DNA from: Haloarcula vallismortis ATCC 29715
Lineage (GTDB): Archaea > Halobacteriota > Halobacteria > Halobacteriales > Haloarculaceae
NCBI RefSeq assembly: GCF_000337775.1
Contig: NZ_AOLQ01000012.1
Coordinates: forward strand, 62,001-126,000
Length of the DNA: 64,000 nucleotides
Direction: 5' to 3'
Shown here in pieces: positions 17,751 to 25,012 of the stretch; positions within the stretch are counted from its first letter, which is position 1; every line of letters starts with the position of its first letter. Below the pieces are notes generated by a model. That model had not been told where the DNA came from, made no database searches, and saw only the letters and a program-made list of their open reading frames with translations. The translations under genes were made by a program, and so were the position numbers.

Positions 17751-18458
17751 TCAGACGCCCATCTGCGCCGCGATGGACGAGACCATGGTTTCCCACAGCG
17801 AGAACCCCATCGTCACGCTCAGAGCGAAATCCGCGGCGAAAAACAGGAACAGTCCTGCGCCGACGAAGTGCGCTTTCCGCAGGTCGAAACGGTGGGTGAA
17901 CCGGTGGAAAAACAGTGCGTTGACGAGGCTCACCGGAATGATGGCGAGCATCTCCCCAGTCCAGATAGCGCTGGCGTGGGCGCTGTACTGAGCGGCGAGC
18001 GTGATCGTAATGAGCTGGGTCTTATCGCCGAACTCACCGAAGGCCATCATCGCGAAGATGGGCAGGAAGCCGCCGAGCTTGTTCGGAACCTGCCGGTCGA
18101 CGACGGGGACACGCACGTCCAACTGGCCCCCATCGGTGGTGAAGCCGGATGCAGGTTCCTGTTGCTCTGAATCGGCCGCCGGGGCGCTACGGAGCAGCAG
18201 TATCGCGAACAGCAGGAACATCCCGGCGGTGAGGCTTTCGAGAACGATGTCAGGCAGTGCCGACGTAATCGCTGAGCCGAACCAGATCTCAAGCGCCGTC
18301 CAGCCGGCGAAGGCCGTCCCCGCGGCGCTGACGACGAGGAACGGATTGAACCGCGTCGACAGGCCAGCAATGATGAACTGGACTTTCTCGCCGGGGAGGA
18401 CCGCAAGCTGCGCACCGGCTGCTATCGCGACCACTGTCAGCCACGTCGCGTCGCTCAC
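17751..18458 (-). CDS. GDT1/TMEM165 (UPF0016) family membrane protein, probable Mn2+ exporter
   Basis: A 235-residue membrane protein with six hydrophobic segments in two repeats of three. The second repeat has the family motif ExGD(K/R)(S/T) intact (FGEFGDKTQLITITLAAQ). In the first repeat the matching place reads LPGEKVQF, so the acidic pair is altered. A hydrophilic loop of about 40 residues (ADSEQQEP...) separates the halves. Relatives export Mn2+ (MneA in Vibrio, Mnx/SynPAM71 in cyanobacteria) or exchange Ca/Mn. Its start overlaps the end of the DtxR-family gene by 4 bases, so regulator and exporter share a transcript facing the importer operon. Confidence 0.85.
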   Translation of the reverse strand: MSDATWLTVVAIAAGAQLAVLPGEKVQFIIAGLSTRFNPFLVVSAAGTAFAGWTALEIWFGSAITSALPDIVLESLTAGMFLLFAILLLRSAPAADSEQQEPASGFTTDGGQLDVRVPVVDRQVPNKLGGFLPIFAMMAFGEFGDKTQLITITLAAQYSAHASAIWTGEMLAIIPVSLVNALFFHRFTHRFDLRKAHFVGAGLFLFFAADFALSVTMGFSLWETMVSSIAAQMGV

Positions 18459-19147
18459 GCCTGGCTCACTCCGTCTTCGCCCTGCGTGTCCGGTGCGCGG
18501 ACCTGAATCGCGTCGGCGATATGGTCCGGGAGCGACACGGACGACCCACTCTCTAGCTGGACCGTCACCATCCCGATGGGCGCGACTTCCTCGACGGTCA
18601 ACACGGTTCCCGGTGTGATACCGGCATCGGAGAGATACGTGAGTTCGTCGGGGTCGCGGTCACGGACCCGTGCGACTTCGAGTTGTCCCCCTTCGCTGTG
18701 CTCTGACAGCGCCGTCGCGGACTCGTCGTCGATGGGGTCGAGCGAGTCGCTGGGAATCGGGTCCCCGTGGGGGTCGAACTCCGGCTCGTCGAGAACAGCC
18801 GCGACCCGGGACTCGAACTCCTCGCTGATGTGGTGTTCGAGTACCTCCGCTTCCTCGTGGACCTCGGCCCAGTCGTAGCCCAGTTGCTCGGTGAGAAACG
18901 TCTCAAGCAAGCGGTGGTGGCGGATGATTTCTAGGGCTACCGTCTCGCCTTCCGGTGTCGTCCGCACGCCCTTGTACTTCTCGCGTTCGACCAGCCCGCG
19001 GTCGGCCAGCTTCTCGACCATACTGGTGACCGTCGGTGCGGTAACGTCCAGCATCTCGGCGATAGTAGACGGAGCAATCGGCGGGTCGCCGTCCCGCTCG
19101 AGGCGATAGATGGCCTTCAGATAATCCTCCATCTTGGCACTCAGCAT
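18455..19147 (-). CDS. sirR: DtxR/MntR/SirR-family metal-dependent transcriptional regulator
   Basis: A 230-residue protein with an N-terminal winged helix (MEDYLKAIYRLERDGDPPI, then VTAPTVTSMVEKLADRGLV). A dimerisation/metal domain follows, rich in the expected ligands (IIRHHRLLETFL, HEEAEVLEHHISEEFE), and then a C-terminal FeoA/SH3-like domain (about 150-215). DtxR-family proteins bind Mn2+ or Fe2+ and control uptake and export genes; SirR does so in Halobacterium. Met6 (19132) is an alternative start. A TTAGA-N4-TCTAA site 9 bases upstream of the ATG suggests autoregulation, and a perfect version precedes the importer operon. Confidence 0.92.
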   Translation of the reverse strand: MLSAKMEDYLKAIYRLERDGDPPIAPSTIAEMLDVTAPTVTSMVEKLADRGLVEREKYKGVRTTPEGETVALEIIRHHRLLETFLTEQLGYDWAEVHEEAEVLEHHISEEFESRVAAVLDEPEFDPHGDPIPSDSLDPIDDESATALSEHSEGGQLEVARVRDRDPDELTYLSDAGITPGTVLTVEEVAPIGMVTVQLESGSSVSLPDHIADAIQVRAPDTQGEDGVSQA

Positions 19148-19155
19148 ACACCAAA

Positions 19156-19169
19156 TTAGACGAATCTAA
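19156..19169. promoter_or_regulatory. TTAGA-N4-TCTAA dyad at the DtxR-family gene, probable operator
   Basis: TTAGACGAATCTAA lies between a weak TATA-like element (minus strand CTTTTGG, about 19173-19179) and the ATG at 19147, so a bound protein would cover the transcription start. It matches the importer-side palindrome in both 5-bp arms and in spacing. Confidence 0.65.
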
Positions 19170-19229
19170 CCCAAAAGATTGGCGGTTCCAACAAATTCGC
19201 GCGTACCGGACACGTCCGGACGATTGCTG

Positions 19230-19379
19230 TCACTCGTCGGCAGCGTACGTTTCTCGCCGGTTCCGGGTCAGGAGCCACAGGAACAGATAGCCGATGGCAC
19301 CCAGAACGAACAGCGTCGCGGGGATGAGAAACGGTCCAAAGGTTCGAACGAGCGTCTCGATCCCCGGCAAACCGACCAT
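19230..19379 (-). CDS. 49-residue single-TM mini-protein
   Basis: The minus-strand frame starts MVGLPGIETLVRTFGPFLIP, runs through one long hydrophobic helix (ATLFVLGAIGYLFLWLL), then ends in a charged tail RNRRETYAADE. A TATA-like TTTATCA (minus strand, 19402-19408) lies about 26 bases upstream, as for a leaderless gene. I do not recognise the family; the layout (short N-terminus, one helix, Arg-rich cytoplasmic tail) suggests a small bitopic membrane protein. The remaining 19380-19506 shows only this promoter. Confidence 0.6.
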   Translation of the reverse strand: MVGLPGIETLVRTFGPFLIPATLFVLGAIGYLFLWLLTRNRRETYAADE

Positions 19380-19401
19380 ACCCAGAATAGGGGCGTTGCC
19401 C

Positions 19402-19408
19402 TGATAAA
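19402..19408 (-). promoter_or_regulatory. TATA-like element of the 49-residue membrane protein
   Basis: Minus strand GGTTTATCAGG, centred 26 bases before the ATG at 19379; this supports the mini-gene being real. Confidence 0.45.
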
Positions 19409-19506
19409 CCTCAAGGGTATGCGGAGACAGCTCCCGACTCGCTCGTCCGGAAATCTCACGAGTTGTGGCGCGAGACCGGTACAGCGGTCGGGGTCAGTGT
19501 AGCCGA

Positions 19507-19755
19507 TTAGATGAGGTCCTGATCTTCCAGCGAGGCCATGACGTCGTCGACGAAGTCGTCGACGCTCTCGTACGGGAACTCCCCGTTGAGCTTCGTGTTC
19601 AGTTCCATCGCTGTCATCGAGAAGTCACCGGACTCGAACTTCGTCGACGGGCCGCCCGGAAGTGCCGGAACGAGGTCCATCGGGCTGGAAATCGGGTAGT
19701 CTGCTTCCTCGAACGCATCGACGAACTGTGATCGAAGGTCTTCTTTGTCAACCAT
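19507..19755 (-). CDS. MTH865-like family protein
   Basis: An 82-residue acidic, helical protein: MVDKEDLRSQFVDAFEEADY, then SPMDLVPALPGGPSTKFESG and YESVDDFVDDVMASL. This matches my memory of the MTH865 family, a small EF-hand-like or helical fold of unknown function found across methanogens and haloarchaea. The ATG at 19755 is chosen because a TATA-like CTTTTATCAT (minus strand, 19779-19788) lies about 28 bases upstream; the frame extends to 19884 without conserved-looking sequence. The gap 19756-19914 holds this promoter and nothing else convincing. Confidence 0.75.
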   Translation of the reverse strand: MVDKEDLRSQFVDAFEEADYPISSPMDLVPALPGGPSTKFESGDFSMTAMELNTKLNGEFPYESVDDFVDDVMASLEDQDLI

Positions 19756-19778
19756 GGTCGGACGTTGTGCGAGTGTTA

Positions 19779-19788
19779 TGATAAAAGG
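19779..19788 (-). promoter_or_regulatory. TATA-like element of the MTH865-like gene
   Basis: Minus strand CCTTTTATCAT, about 28 bases before the ATG at 19755. Confidence 0.5.
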
Positions 19789-19914
19789 TTCGACATCGGT
19801 ACACTCTCCCATTGTTTGGAGTTTATTCGGAGGTTGCACCGCTCTGGACCCTCGTAGTGCTGTCTCAATGTATGAACGCCACACCCCTACCGTGACGAGA
19901 CAGCCCCGGGCTAC

Positions 19915-20085
19915 TCACCGCACTCGGCCTTCGTCGTTCGTATCGCGGCGGGCAAGCCGTTCGGCAGTCTCACGGTCCGTCTCGACGCGCTGGTCGTGTT
20001 CGCTTCGGACCAGCGCGTACAGGGCCAGCGGTGCGGCCAGCGCAAGCACCACGGCTACGAGGAACAGCCCGGTCATGGCGGCCAT
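19915..20085 (-). CDS. 56-residue membrane mini-protein
   Basis: Begins MAAMTGLFLVAVVLALAAPL with one hydrophobic helix (about residues 4-26), then a charged tail SEHDQRVETDRETAERLARR. The start is placed just after the Zn-ribbon stop at 20088, so the two are probably co-transcribed. The frame continues upstream to 20169, but there it is Arg-rich, unlike haloarchaeal protein. Family not recognised; probably a bitopic membrane protein. Confidence 0.6.
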   Translation of the reverse strand: MAAMTGLFLVAVVLALAAPLALYALVRSEHDQRVETDRETAERLARRDTNDEGRVR

Positions 20086-20087
20086 CG

Positions 20088-20312
20088 TCAGCCGAGGAAG
20101 ATGTCTGCCAGATCGCTCCCGCCGGACCCGGTGTCCCGGTACAGTTCCGAGTAGCCGCAGTTTGTACACGTGACCACCTGAAACTGGTTTGTCTGGATGT
20201 CGAACATCTTCGAGAGACCGCCGCCGGTGGTCGAGATACTACCCACGTCAGTGCCGGTGTGGCCGCACTTCGGACAACCGCGGTCGTCAGTGGAGCGCGT
20301 GTCGGAGGGCAT
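20088..20312 (-). CDS. Small Zn-ribbon nucleic-acid-binding-type protein (DUF2082-like)
   Basis: A 74-residue protein with two Cys pairs, CPKCGHTG near residue 13 and CTNCGYSELY near residue 49, separated by a beta-rich stretch (FDIQTNQFQVVT). The pattern CPKC...F.VVTC.NCGY.ELY is typical of the DUF2082 Zn-ribbon family. Four Cys would hold one zinc; partner unknown. In-frame starts exist at 20339 and 20312; 20312 is preferred because the conserved-looking part starts soon after. It precedes a small membrane protein gene by 2 bases, so the pair may work together. Confidence 0.75.
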   Translation of the reverse strand: MPSDTRSTDDRGCPKCGHTGTDVGSISTTGGGLSKMFDIQTNQFQVVTCTNCGYSELYRDTGSGGSDLADIFLG

Positions 20313-20432
20313 TGCACACGACTGTTCGCTCCCCAGCATAACAAATCTGGTGCCACTGTGACACGTACGCGGCTTCCGTTAGTGCTCGCAGTTAGTTACT
20401 GGCAGCTGTTATCTCTCAGCGTCGTCGAAAAC

Positions 20433-20479
20433 GAGGCGGGCGAACGTAATGGTGCACTATGCCAGTTCCCACCCGCCTC
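20433..20479. other. Nested inverted repeat, likely structured RNA or terminator
   Basis: Outer arms GAGGCGGG (20433-20440) and CCCGCCTC (20472-20479) pair perfectly. Inside them GAAC (20442-20445) pairs with GTTC (20465-20468), and TGG (20450-20452) with CCA (20462-20464), leaving a 9-base loop. It lies in the 199-base gap between the DJ-1 gene (stop 20539) and the Zn-ribbon gene, so a minus-strand transcript of either could contain it. No T-run follows on the minus strand. Confidence 0.5.
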
Positions 20480-20538
20480 AACGGAGGGAAACGGGCACGT
20501 TATTTGGCTGTTATGAATTCGTCTAAACGTGTATTGTC

Positions 20539-21129
20539 TCAGTCGTCGGCCGGAATCGGGTCACCGTGGGACACTTCGTCGCCGAGCAGGGCCATGAACT
20601 GCGCGAGCCACTCGGGGTGGTCGGGCCAGGCCTGACCGGTGACGAGGTTCCCGTCGGTGACTACCTCGTCAACCCACGAGCAGCCGGCGGCCTCGCACTC
20701 GGCGCGACAGGCCGGGTACGACGTCATCTCGTAACCGTCCAGTACGTCGGCGGCGGCGAGAATCTGCGGGCCGTGACACAGTGCCGCCACGGGCTTGTCT
20801 TCCTCGAAGAAGTGCCGTACCGCGTCCAATACCTCGTCGTACGTTCGGAGATACTCGGGGGCGCGACCGCCGGGCACACACAGCGCGTCGTAGTCGCCGG
20901 GATTCACATCGGCCATCGTCGCGTTCAGGACGAAGTCGTGGCCGCGGGACTCCATGTAGGTCTGGTCGCCGCGGAAGTCGTGTATCGCTGTCTTGATGGT
21001 CTCTTCAGCCGCTTTGTCGGGACACACCGCGTCGACCTTGTGGCCGACCATCTGGAGCGCCTGGAACGGCACCATTATCTCGTAGTCTTCGCCGAAATCG
21101 CCGACGATCATGAGGATGTCTTTGCCCAT
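20539..21129 (-). CDS. DJ-1/PfpI family protein
   Basis: A 196-residue protein of the class I glutamine-amidotransferase-like fold: GKDILMIVGDFGEDYEIMVP at the start, the acidic residue in GEDYE, and the nucleophile elbow ALCHGPQILAAA with the reactive Cys followed by His. Members include PfpI-type peptidases, glyoxalase III and deglycases; which activity applies is not decidable here. Start chosen at MGKDIL (21129) rather than the GTG-like codon four residues earlier. Single gene, with the nested repeat 20433-20479 downstream. Confidence 0.88.
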   Translation of the reverse strand: MGKDILMIVGDFGEDYEIMVPFQALQMVGHKVDAVCPDKAAEETIKTAIHDFRGDQTYMESRGHDFVLNATMADVNPGDYDALCVPGGRAPEYLRTYDEVLDAVRHFFEEDKPVAALCHGPQILAAADVLDGYEMTSYPACRAECEAAGCSWVDEVVTDGNLVTGQAWPDHPEWLAQFMALLGDEVSHGDPIPADD

Positions 21130-21195
21130 TGGAAACACCACTGAGCGCTACGGTCGCCGTCGAAATAAAGTCGCAGGTGAATTACCAGTTCCGTG

Positions 21196-21990
21196 TCACT
21201 CGTCGAGCGATGCCAGCACTTCGTCGATGTCCGCCAGCGAATCGATGACGTAGTCGGGCGTCACGGCACTCTGTTCAAGCGACCGCTCGTTTGACACGCC
21301 GGTCCGGACGAGAACGGTCGTCATTCCGTTCCGCTCGCCCATCGCGATGTCTGTCTCCAGCCGGTCGCCGACGATGAGGCAATCCGCCGGCGCACAGTTT
21401 AGCCGCTCTAGCGCCGCCTGAACAGCAATCTCTGATGGCTTTCCGAGTATCCGGTCCGGGTCCCGCTCGATGACGCCGGCAACGGCGTTAATTATCGCCC
21501 CGGAGCCGGGAACCGGGTCGCCGTTCTCGCCGGGGAACGTCCGGTCCGGGTCAGTCCCGAGGAAGACGGTGTCGTCATCGACGGCCCGGAGCGCGTCGAC
21601 CATGTCGTTGTAGTGGAAGCTGTCCGTCCAGGAGGCCAGTAACACGTCGGTCTCGGCAGCGGTCTCGGTGAGCCGTGCCTCTGTCCCCATGACCATGCTG
21701 TGGAGCGGTTCGCTCCCGATGACGAACACGTCGTCACCCGCATGGGACTCGTTGAGGTACTCGCGGGTGACGACGCCGGAGGAACAGGCCTCACCCTCAC
21801 GGGCGTCAACGCCCATTCCCTGTAACCGCTCGACGTACTCGTTCCCGTCGTGGATCGGGTTGTTCGAAAAAAAGCAGATTCCCATGCCCCGCTCCCTGAA
21901 CACGTCGACCGCCGAGGCCGCGCCCGGCAATAGCGTGTCTCCGTGGTACACCGTTCCATCCAGGTCGATGATAGCCCCTGCAACTGTCAT
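21196..21990 (-). CDS. HAD-IIA family hydrolase (NagD-like)
   Basis: The 264-residue protein starts with HAD motif I (GAIIDLDGTVYHGD). It has motif II around FFSNNP (Asn in place of the usual Thr/Ser), a C2-type cap, Lys in GKPSEIAVQAAL and motif IV GDRLETDIAMG. HAD-IIA enzymes dephosphorylate small phosphates such as nucleotides, p-nitrophenyl phosphate or glycerol phosphate. The ATG at 21990 is chosen over a GTG at 21996. It ends 66 bases after the DJ-1 start on the same strand. Substrate unknown. Confidence 0.9.
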   Translation of the reverse strand: MTVAGAIIDLDGTVYHGDTLLPGAASAVDVFRERGMGICFFSNNPIHDGNEYVERLQGMGVDAREGEACSSGVVTREYLNESHAGDDVFVIGSEPLHSMVMGTEARLTETAAETDVLLASWTDSFHYNDMVDALRAVDDDTVFLGTDPDRTFPGENGDPVPGSGAIINAVAGVIERDPDRILGKPSEIAVQAALERLNCAPADCLIVGDRLETDIAMGERNGMTTVLVRTGVSNERSLEQSAVTPDYVIDSLADIDEVLASLDE

Positions 21991-22026
21991 TGCCACTATT
22001 CGGGCCCCGGCAGTGAAAAGTCCGTC

Positions 22027-23412
22027 TCAGTCGTGCAGTTCGACGCCTGTCACTTCAAACCGCGCCCCGCCGCTGTCACTCTCGGTCAGTGATACTTCCC
22101 AGCCGTGGGCCTCAGCGACCTGTTCGACGATGGCCAGACCGAACCCGGTGCCGTCCGTCGTCGAAGAGTAGCCCATCTCGAACACGTCCTCAGCGTCGCC
22201 TTTGACACCCTCGCCGTTGTCTGCGATGTAGAAACCGTTGTCTGACTCCAGCAGGCCGACCTCGATTTCCACGTCGCCGTCGTTGTGTTCGATGGCGTTC
22301 CGGAACAGGTTCGCCAGCAGGTCCTGTACACGACCGCTGTCGGCGTTGAGTTCCGTGCTTGAATCGACCGACATGGATGCCTGCTCAGCCTCGATCCAGG
22401 TCCACGCAGTCGACGCCAGCGTCGACAGCTCTGTCTCCTGTGGGTCACTGACCGTCTGGCCTTGCCGCGCCAGCGTGAGCACATCCTCGATGATACAGCC
22501 CATCCGGTCCAGCGACCGGTCGATCTTGGCGACCAGTTCGGCTTCCTCGCTATCGGCGGGCTCTTCGAGCAGGTCGACCGCGCCATGCGCGACGTTTAGC
22601 GGGTTCCGCAGGTCATGACTGACGACGCTGGCGAACTCTTCGAGTCGCTCGTTCTGGCGTTCCAGTTCGCGCTGGCGTTCGACACGCTCCGTGATGTCGC
22701 GTGAGACCAACTGAAAGGTATCTGCCTTGCGGTGGCTGTCAACGGGGATGTACTGGTTATGATAATGTCGTCCCCCAACGGCGTCCTCGGAGCGTGTCGC
22801 AGTCCCATTTTCGACTGCGCTCTTTCCGGCTTCGAGACGCTGGCTGGCCGCCTCGCTGTCCATCACCTCGCTCAGTTGCTGTCCGACAAGCGTGTCCGGC
22901 TCGGCACTCAGTCTGCGTGCCATCGAGGGGTTCGCTGAGAGGATGGTCCCGTCAGTCGTCAGGTGGACGATACCGTCCGGTGAGTCCGACACGAGCGATT
23001 CGAACTTCTTGCGGGTCCGCTCCTGGGAAACGCCGTTCTCGATTCGGTTCGCCAGCCGACCGTACTGCTTGTCTTCGACAACTTCGAGTTTGAGGAGGTA
23101 GTCGGCGACGCCTGCCGCGATAGCCGCGCTCGCCGTCTCTTCGTCCCCGCGCCCGGTCAGCAAAATGAACGGGATAGACGGGTTCGTCTCTCTGATCGCC
23201 TCGAGCAGTTCTAGCCCATCCATTTCAGGCATTTCGTAGTCACTGACGACGCAATCAAACCCGCCCCCGTCAAGTCGTTCCAGCGCTTCCATAGCGCTGT
23301 TTGCAGCAACGGACTCGATGCCGTGTTGTTGCGTGAGCGTATCGGCGGTCATCTCCGCGAAAAAATCGCTATCGTCAACAACAAGGGTTCGTATATTGGT
23401 TTCAGCTGTCAT
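22027..23412 (-). CDS. Soluble hybrid sensor: receiver-PAS-histidine kinase
   Basis: A 461-residue protein with three modules. A receiver domain spans residues 1-125 (VVDDSDFF, phospho-acceptor Asp in VVSDYEMPEMDGLELL, LLTGRGDE, Lys in YLLKLEVVE). A PAS domain lies at about 140-245 (LVSDSPDGIVHLTTDGTIL). The kinase domain has the H-box ASVVSHDLRNPLNVAHG, N-box LFRNAIEHN and G-boxes IADNGEGV and GTGFGLAIVEQV. There is no membrane segment, so it acts in the cytoplasm. N-terminal receiver domains on kinases are common in haloarchaea. No separate response regulator or output gene is adjacent. Confidence 0.9.
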   Translation of the reverse strand: MTAETNIRTLVVDDSDFFAEMTADTLTQQHGIESVAANSAMEALERLDGGGFDCVVSDYEMPEMDGLELLEAIRETNPSIPFILLTGRGDEETASAAIAAGVADYLLKLEVVEDKQYGRLANRIENGVSQERTRKKFESLVSDSPDGIVHLTTDGTILSANPSMARRLSAEPDTLVGQQLSEVMDSEAASQRLEAGKSAVENGTATRSEDAVGGRHYHNQYIPVDSHRKADTFQLVSRDITERVERQRELERQNERLEEFASVVSHDLRNPLNVAHGAVDLLEEPADSEEAELVAKIDRSLDRMGCIIEDVLTLARQGQTVSDPQETELSTLASTAWTWIEAEQASMSVDSSTELNADSGRVQDLLANLFRNAIEHNDGDVEIEVGLLESDNGFYIADNGEGVKGDAEDVFEMGYSSTTDGTGFGLAIVEQVAEAHGWEVSLTESDSGGARFEVTGVELHD

Positions 23413-23492
23413 ATGGGCGGCAAGGTCCTTGTCCCCTCAACGGTCTGTCCGTACTTATATTTCAAGGGAGTCAGGTTGCCCGCAGATTCCGG

Positions 23493-24167
23493 CTATGGCG
23501 GTACCGGTAGGGCAATCGACACTCGAAGCGCCGGGCTGTGATGGACTAGCGGGTCCGAGTTAGGGGCCGATACACCAACCAGTGAGAGGACAGATCCAAT
23601 CACAGTGGCGTCAACGCGGTCGAGTCGCCACGGGTCGTGACCGACGCTGCCGACGAGGGGCGTCCCGAAGCGCCCGGTCGTGAAGTAGCGCTGTCGGTCG
23701 ACGAGGAAGGAAGCCAGCGAGTCCGGTGGAATCGCCACTGGCTCACCGCCAGCCGTGTACCGACACTCGAACAGTCGTCGCTCCCCGGCATCAAGGACTC
23801 GGCGACGGTCAGCCGTCGAGAGCGTCCGCGGGACGGCATCGCCAACCGTGATTCGAAACAGTTCCGAAACTGCCGTCGTTGTCCGTTTGTCGTCACCGAA
23901 CAGCCCCAGCACACAGACCCCACGCTGGCCGGTCGGGCCGCGGACGTAGGTTCGAACTGTGAGCAACTCCGACGACCCGGCGACTTCGACACCGAACGTT
24001 TCGACGCAGTCAACGGTCGCTGCGACGGCTGACACCCAGGCGTTGCCGTCGGCCGTATCGACGGTGACCCAGTCGGGAACTGCCGCTCGCACCGCTGTCT
24101 CCGAGACCGGCCAGTGACAGAAGCACACGTCATCGAGCGTGACCTGCAGCGGGCGGAGGGCGACCAC
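23493..24167 (-). CDS. DUF2071 (YqjF-like, acetoacetate-decarboxylase fold) family protein, copy 2
   Basis: A 224-residue protein that aligns by eye with the next gene upstream: DDVCFCHWPVSETAVRAAVP here against RDVGFMHWPVEPDSVQATLP there, and later SFLVDRQRYFTT against SFLVERYRFYAA and SDPLVHHSPALRV against GDPLVHYCAEIPV. The start is a GTG 21 bases after the upstream stop. The family has an acetoacetate-decarboxylase-like fold and unknown function. This copy is more diverged and probably lies in the same transcript as its paralogue. Confidence 0.72.
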   Translation of the reverse strand: MVALRPLQVTLDDVCFCHWPVSETAVRAAVPDWVTVDTADGNAWVSAVAATVDCVETFGVEVAGSSELLTVRTYVRGPTGQRGVCVLGLFGDDKRTTTAVSELFRITVGDAVPRTLSTADRRRVLDAGERRLFECRYTAGGEPVAIPPDSLASFLVDRQRYFTTGRFGTPLVGSVGHDPWRLDRVDATVIGSVLSLVGVSAPNSDPLVHHSPALRVSIALPVPP

Positions 24168-24188
24168 ATACTCACTGGGGTCGACACG

Positions 24189-24893
24189 CTAATCAGTGTA
24201 CTGGGTAACCCCGTCGAGCCGGTGGAGACGGCCCGCAGTCACCGGAATCTCGGCGCAGTAGTGGACGAGCGGGTCGCCGCCGGGTCTGTCGAACCCCGAC
24301 GCGGCGAACAGGCCGTTCGTCCGAATGTCTGCCTGCCCCATCTGAAGCGGCCACGGCTCGTGGTCGATGTCTGCGTAATACACCGTCCCGTCGTCGCTCG
24401 CGGCGTAGAAGCGGTACCGCTCCACCAGGAACGACTCCACCGAGCCCGGTTCGGGCGTCGACGGCGGCTCAGTCGGCTCGTATGTGGCGTGGAAATCCGC
24501 CGGCGGTGCCCGCGAACTGGTCCGACGGCTCCGGAACTCGACGCTGTCGCCGTCGGTCCGGACCTGCATCGACGCCCGGTAGTAGGACAACTGGAACAGT
24601 CGCCGGGCCATCGTGACGCTGAGGCGGTCGTCGGCGTCGAGGTTGTAGAAGTACACGCCCGGCGTCCCGTCTGCGACCACGTAGGTCCGGAGATTCAGCT
24701 CTCCGAAGGACCGCCCGATTGGGCTGCCTCGCGGTCTGATATCCGCCATCTGGAACGGCACCACGCTGAGCCATGCCTGCCCATCGTACGTGTCGACATC
24801 GAGCCCATCCGGTAGTGTCGCCTGGACACTGTCTGGCTCGACCGGCCAGTGCATGAACCCCACGTCCCGCCACGTCATCGTCAACAGGTCCAT
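24189..24893 (-). CDS. DUF2071 (YqjF-like) family protein, copy 1
   Basis: A 234-residue protein with the typical start MDLLTMTWRDVGFMHWPVEP, a central GVYFYNLDADDRLSVTMARRLFQLSYY and a C-terminal HEPWPLQMGQADI followed by DPLVHYCAEIPV. This matches DUF2071/YqjF, predicted to share the acetoacetate decarboxylase fold; no biochemical role is established. The ATG at 24893 is chosen because the conserved sequence begins there, although the frame is open to 24953. It heads a tandem pair with a paralogue and is divergent from the macro-domain gene. Confidence 0.85.
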   Translation of the reverse strand: MDLLTMTWRDVGFMHWPVEPDSVQATLPDGLDVDTYDGQAWLSVVPFQMADIRPRGSPIGRSFGELNLRTYVVADGTPGVYFYNLDADDRLSVTMARRLFQLSYYRASMQVRTDGDSVEFRSRRTSSRAPPADFHATYEPTEPPSTPEPGSVESFLVERYRFYAASDDGTVYYADIDHEPWPLQMGQADIRTNGLFAASGFDRPGGDPLVHYCAEIPVTAGRLHRLDGVTQYTD

Positions 24894-24977
24894 ACCTGTT
24901 TGTAGTGGCCAGAGGGGTTTTTGCCTGACGTGGGGTACGATGACAGGCACCAATGAAAGCCACCGGTCGCGCCGGCG

Positions 24978-24987
24978 CTAAAACTTT
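24978..24987 (+). promoter_or_regulatory. TATA-like element of the macro-domain gene
   Basis: CTAAAACTTT is centred about 30 bases before the ATG at 25013, which supports that start. Confidence 0.45.
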
Positions 24988-25012
24988 GTCAGTGCCACTC
25001 CCAGCGTCGCGT

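Noticed and set aside
20031-20516. 161-codon plus-strand frame over the Zn-ribbon gene and the nested repeat
   Set aside because: Opposite to well-supported small genes; no conserved sequence and no promoter in front.
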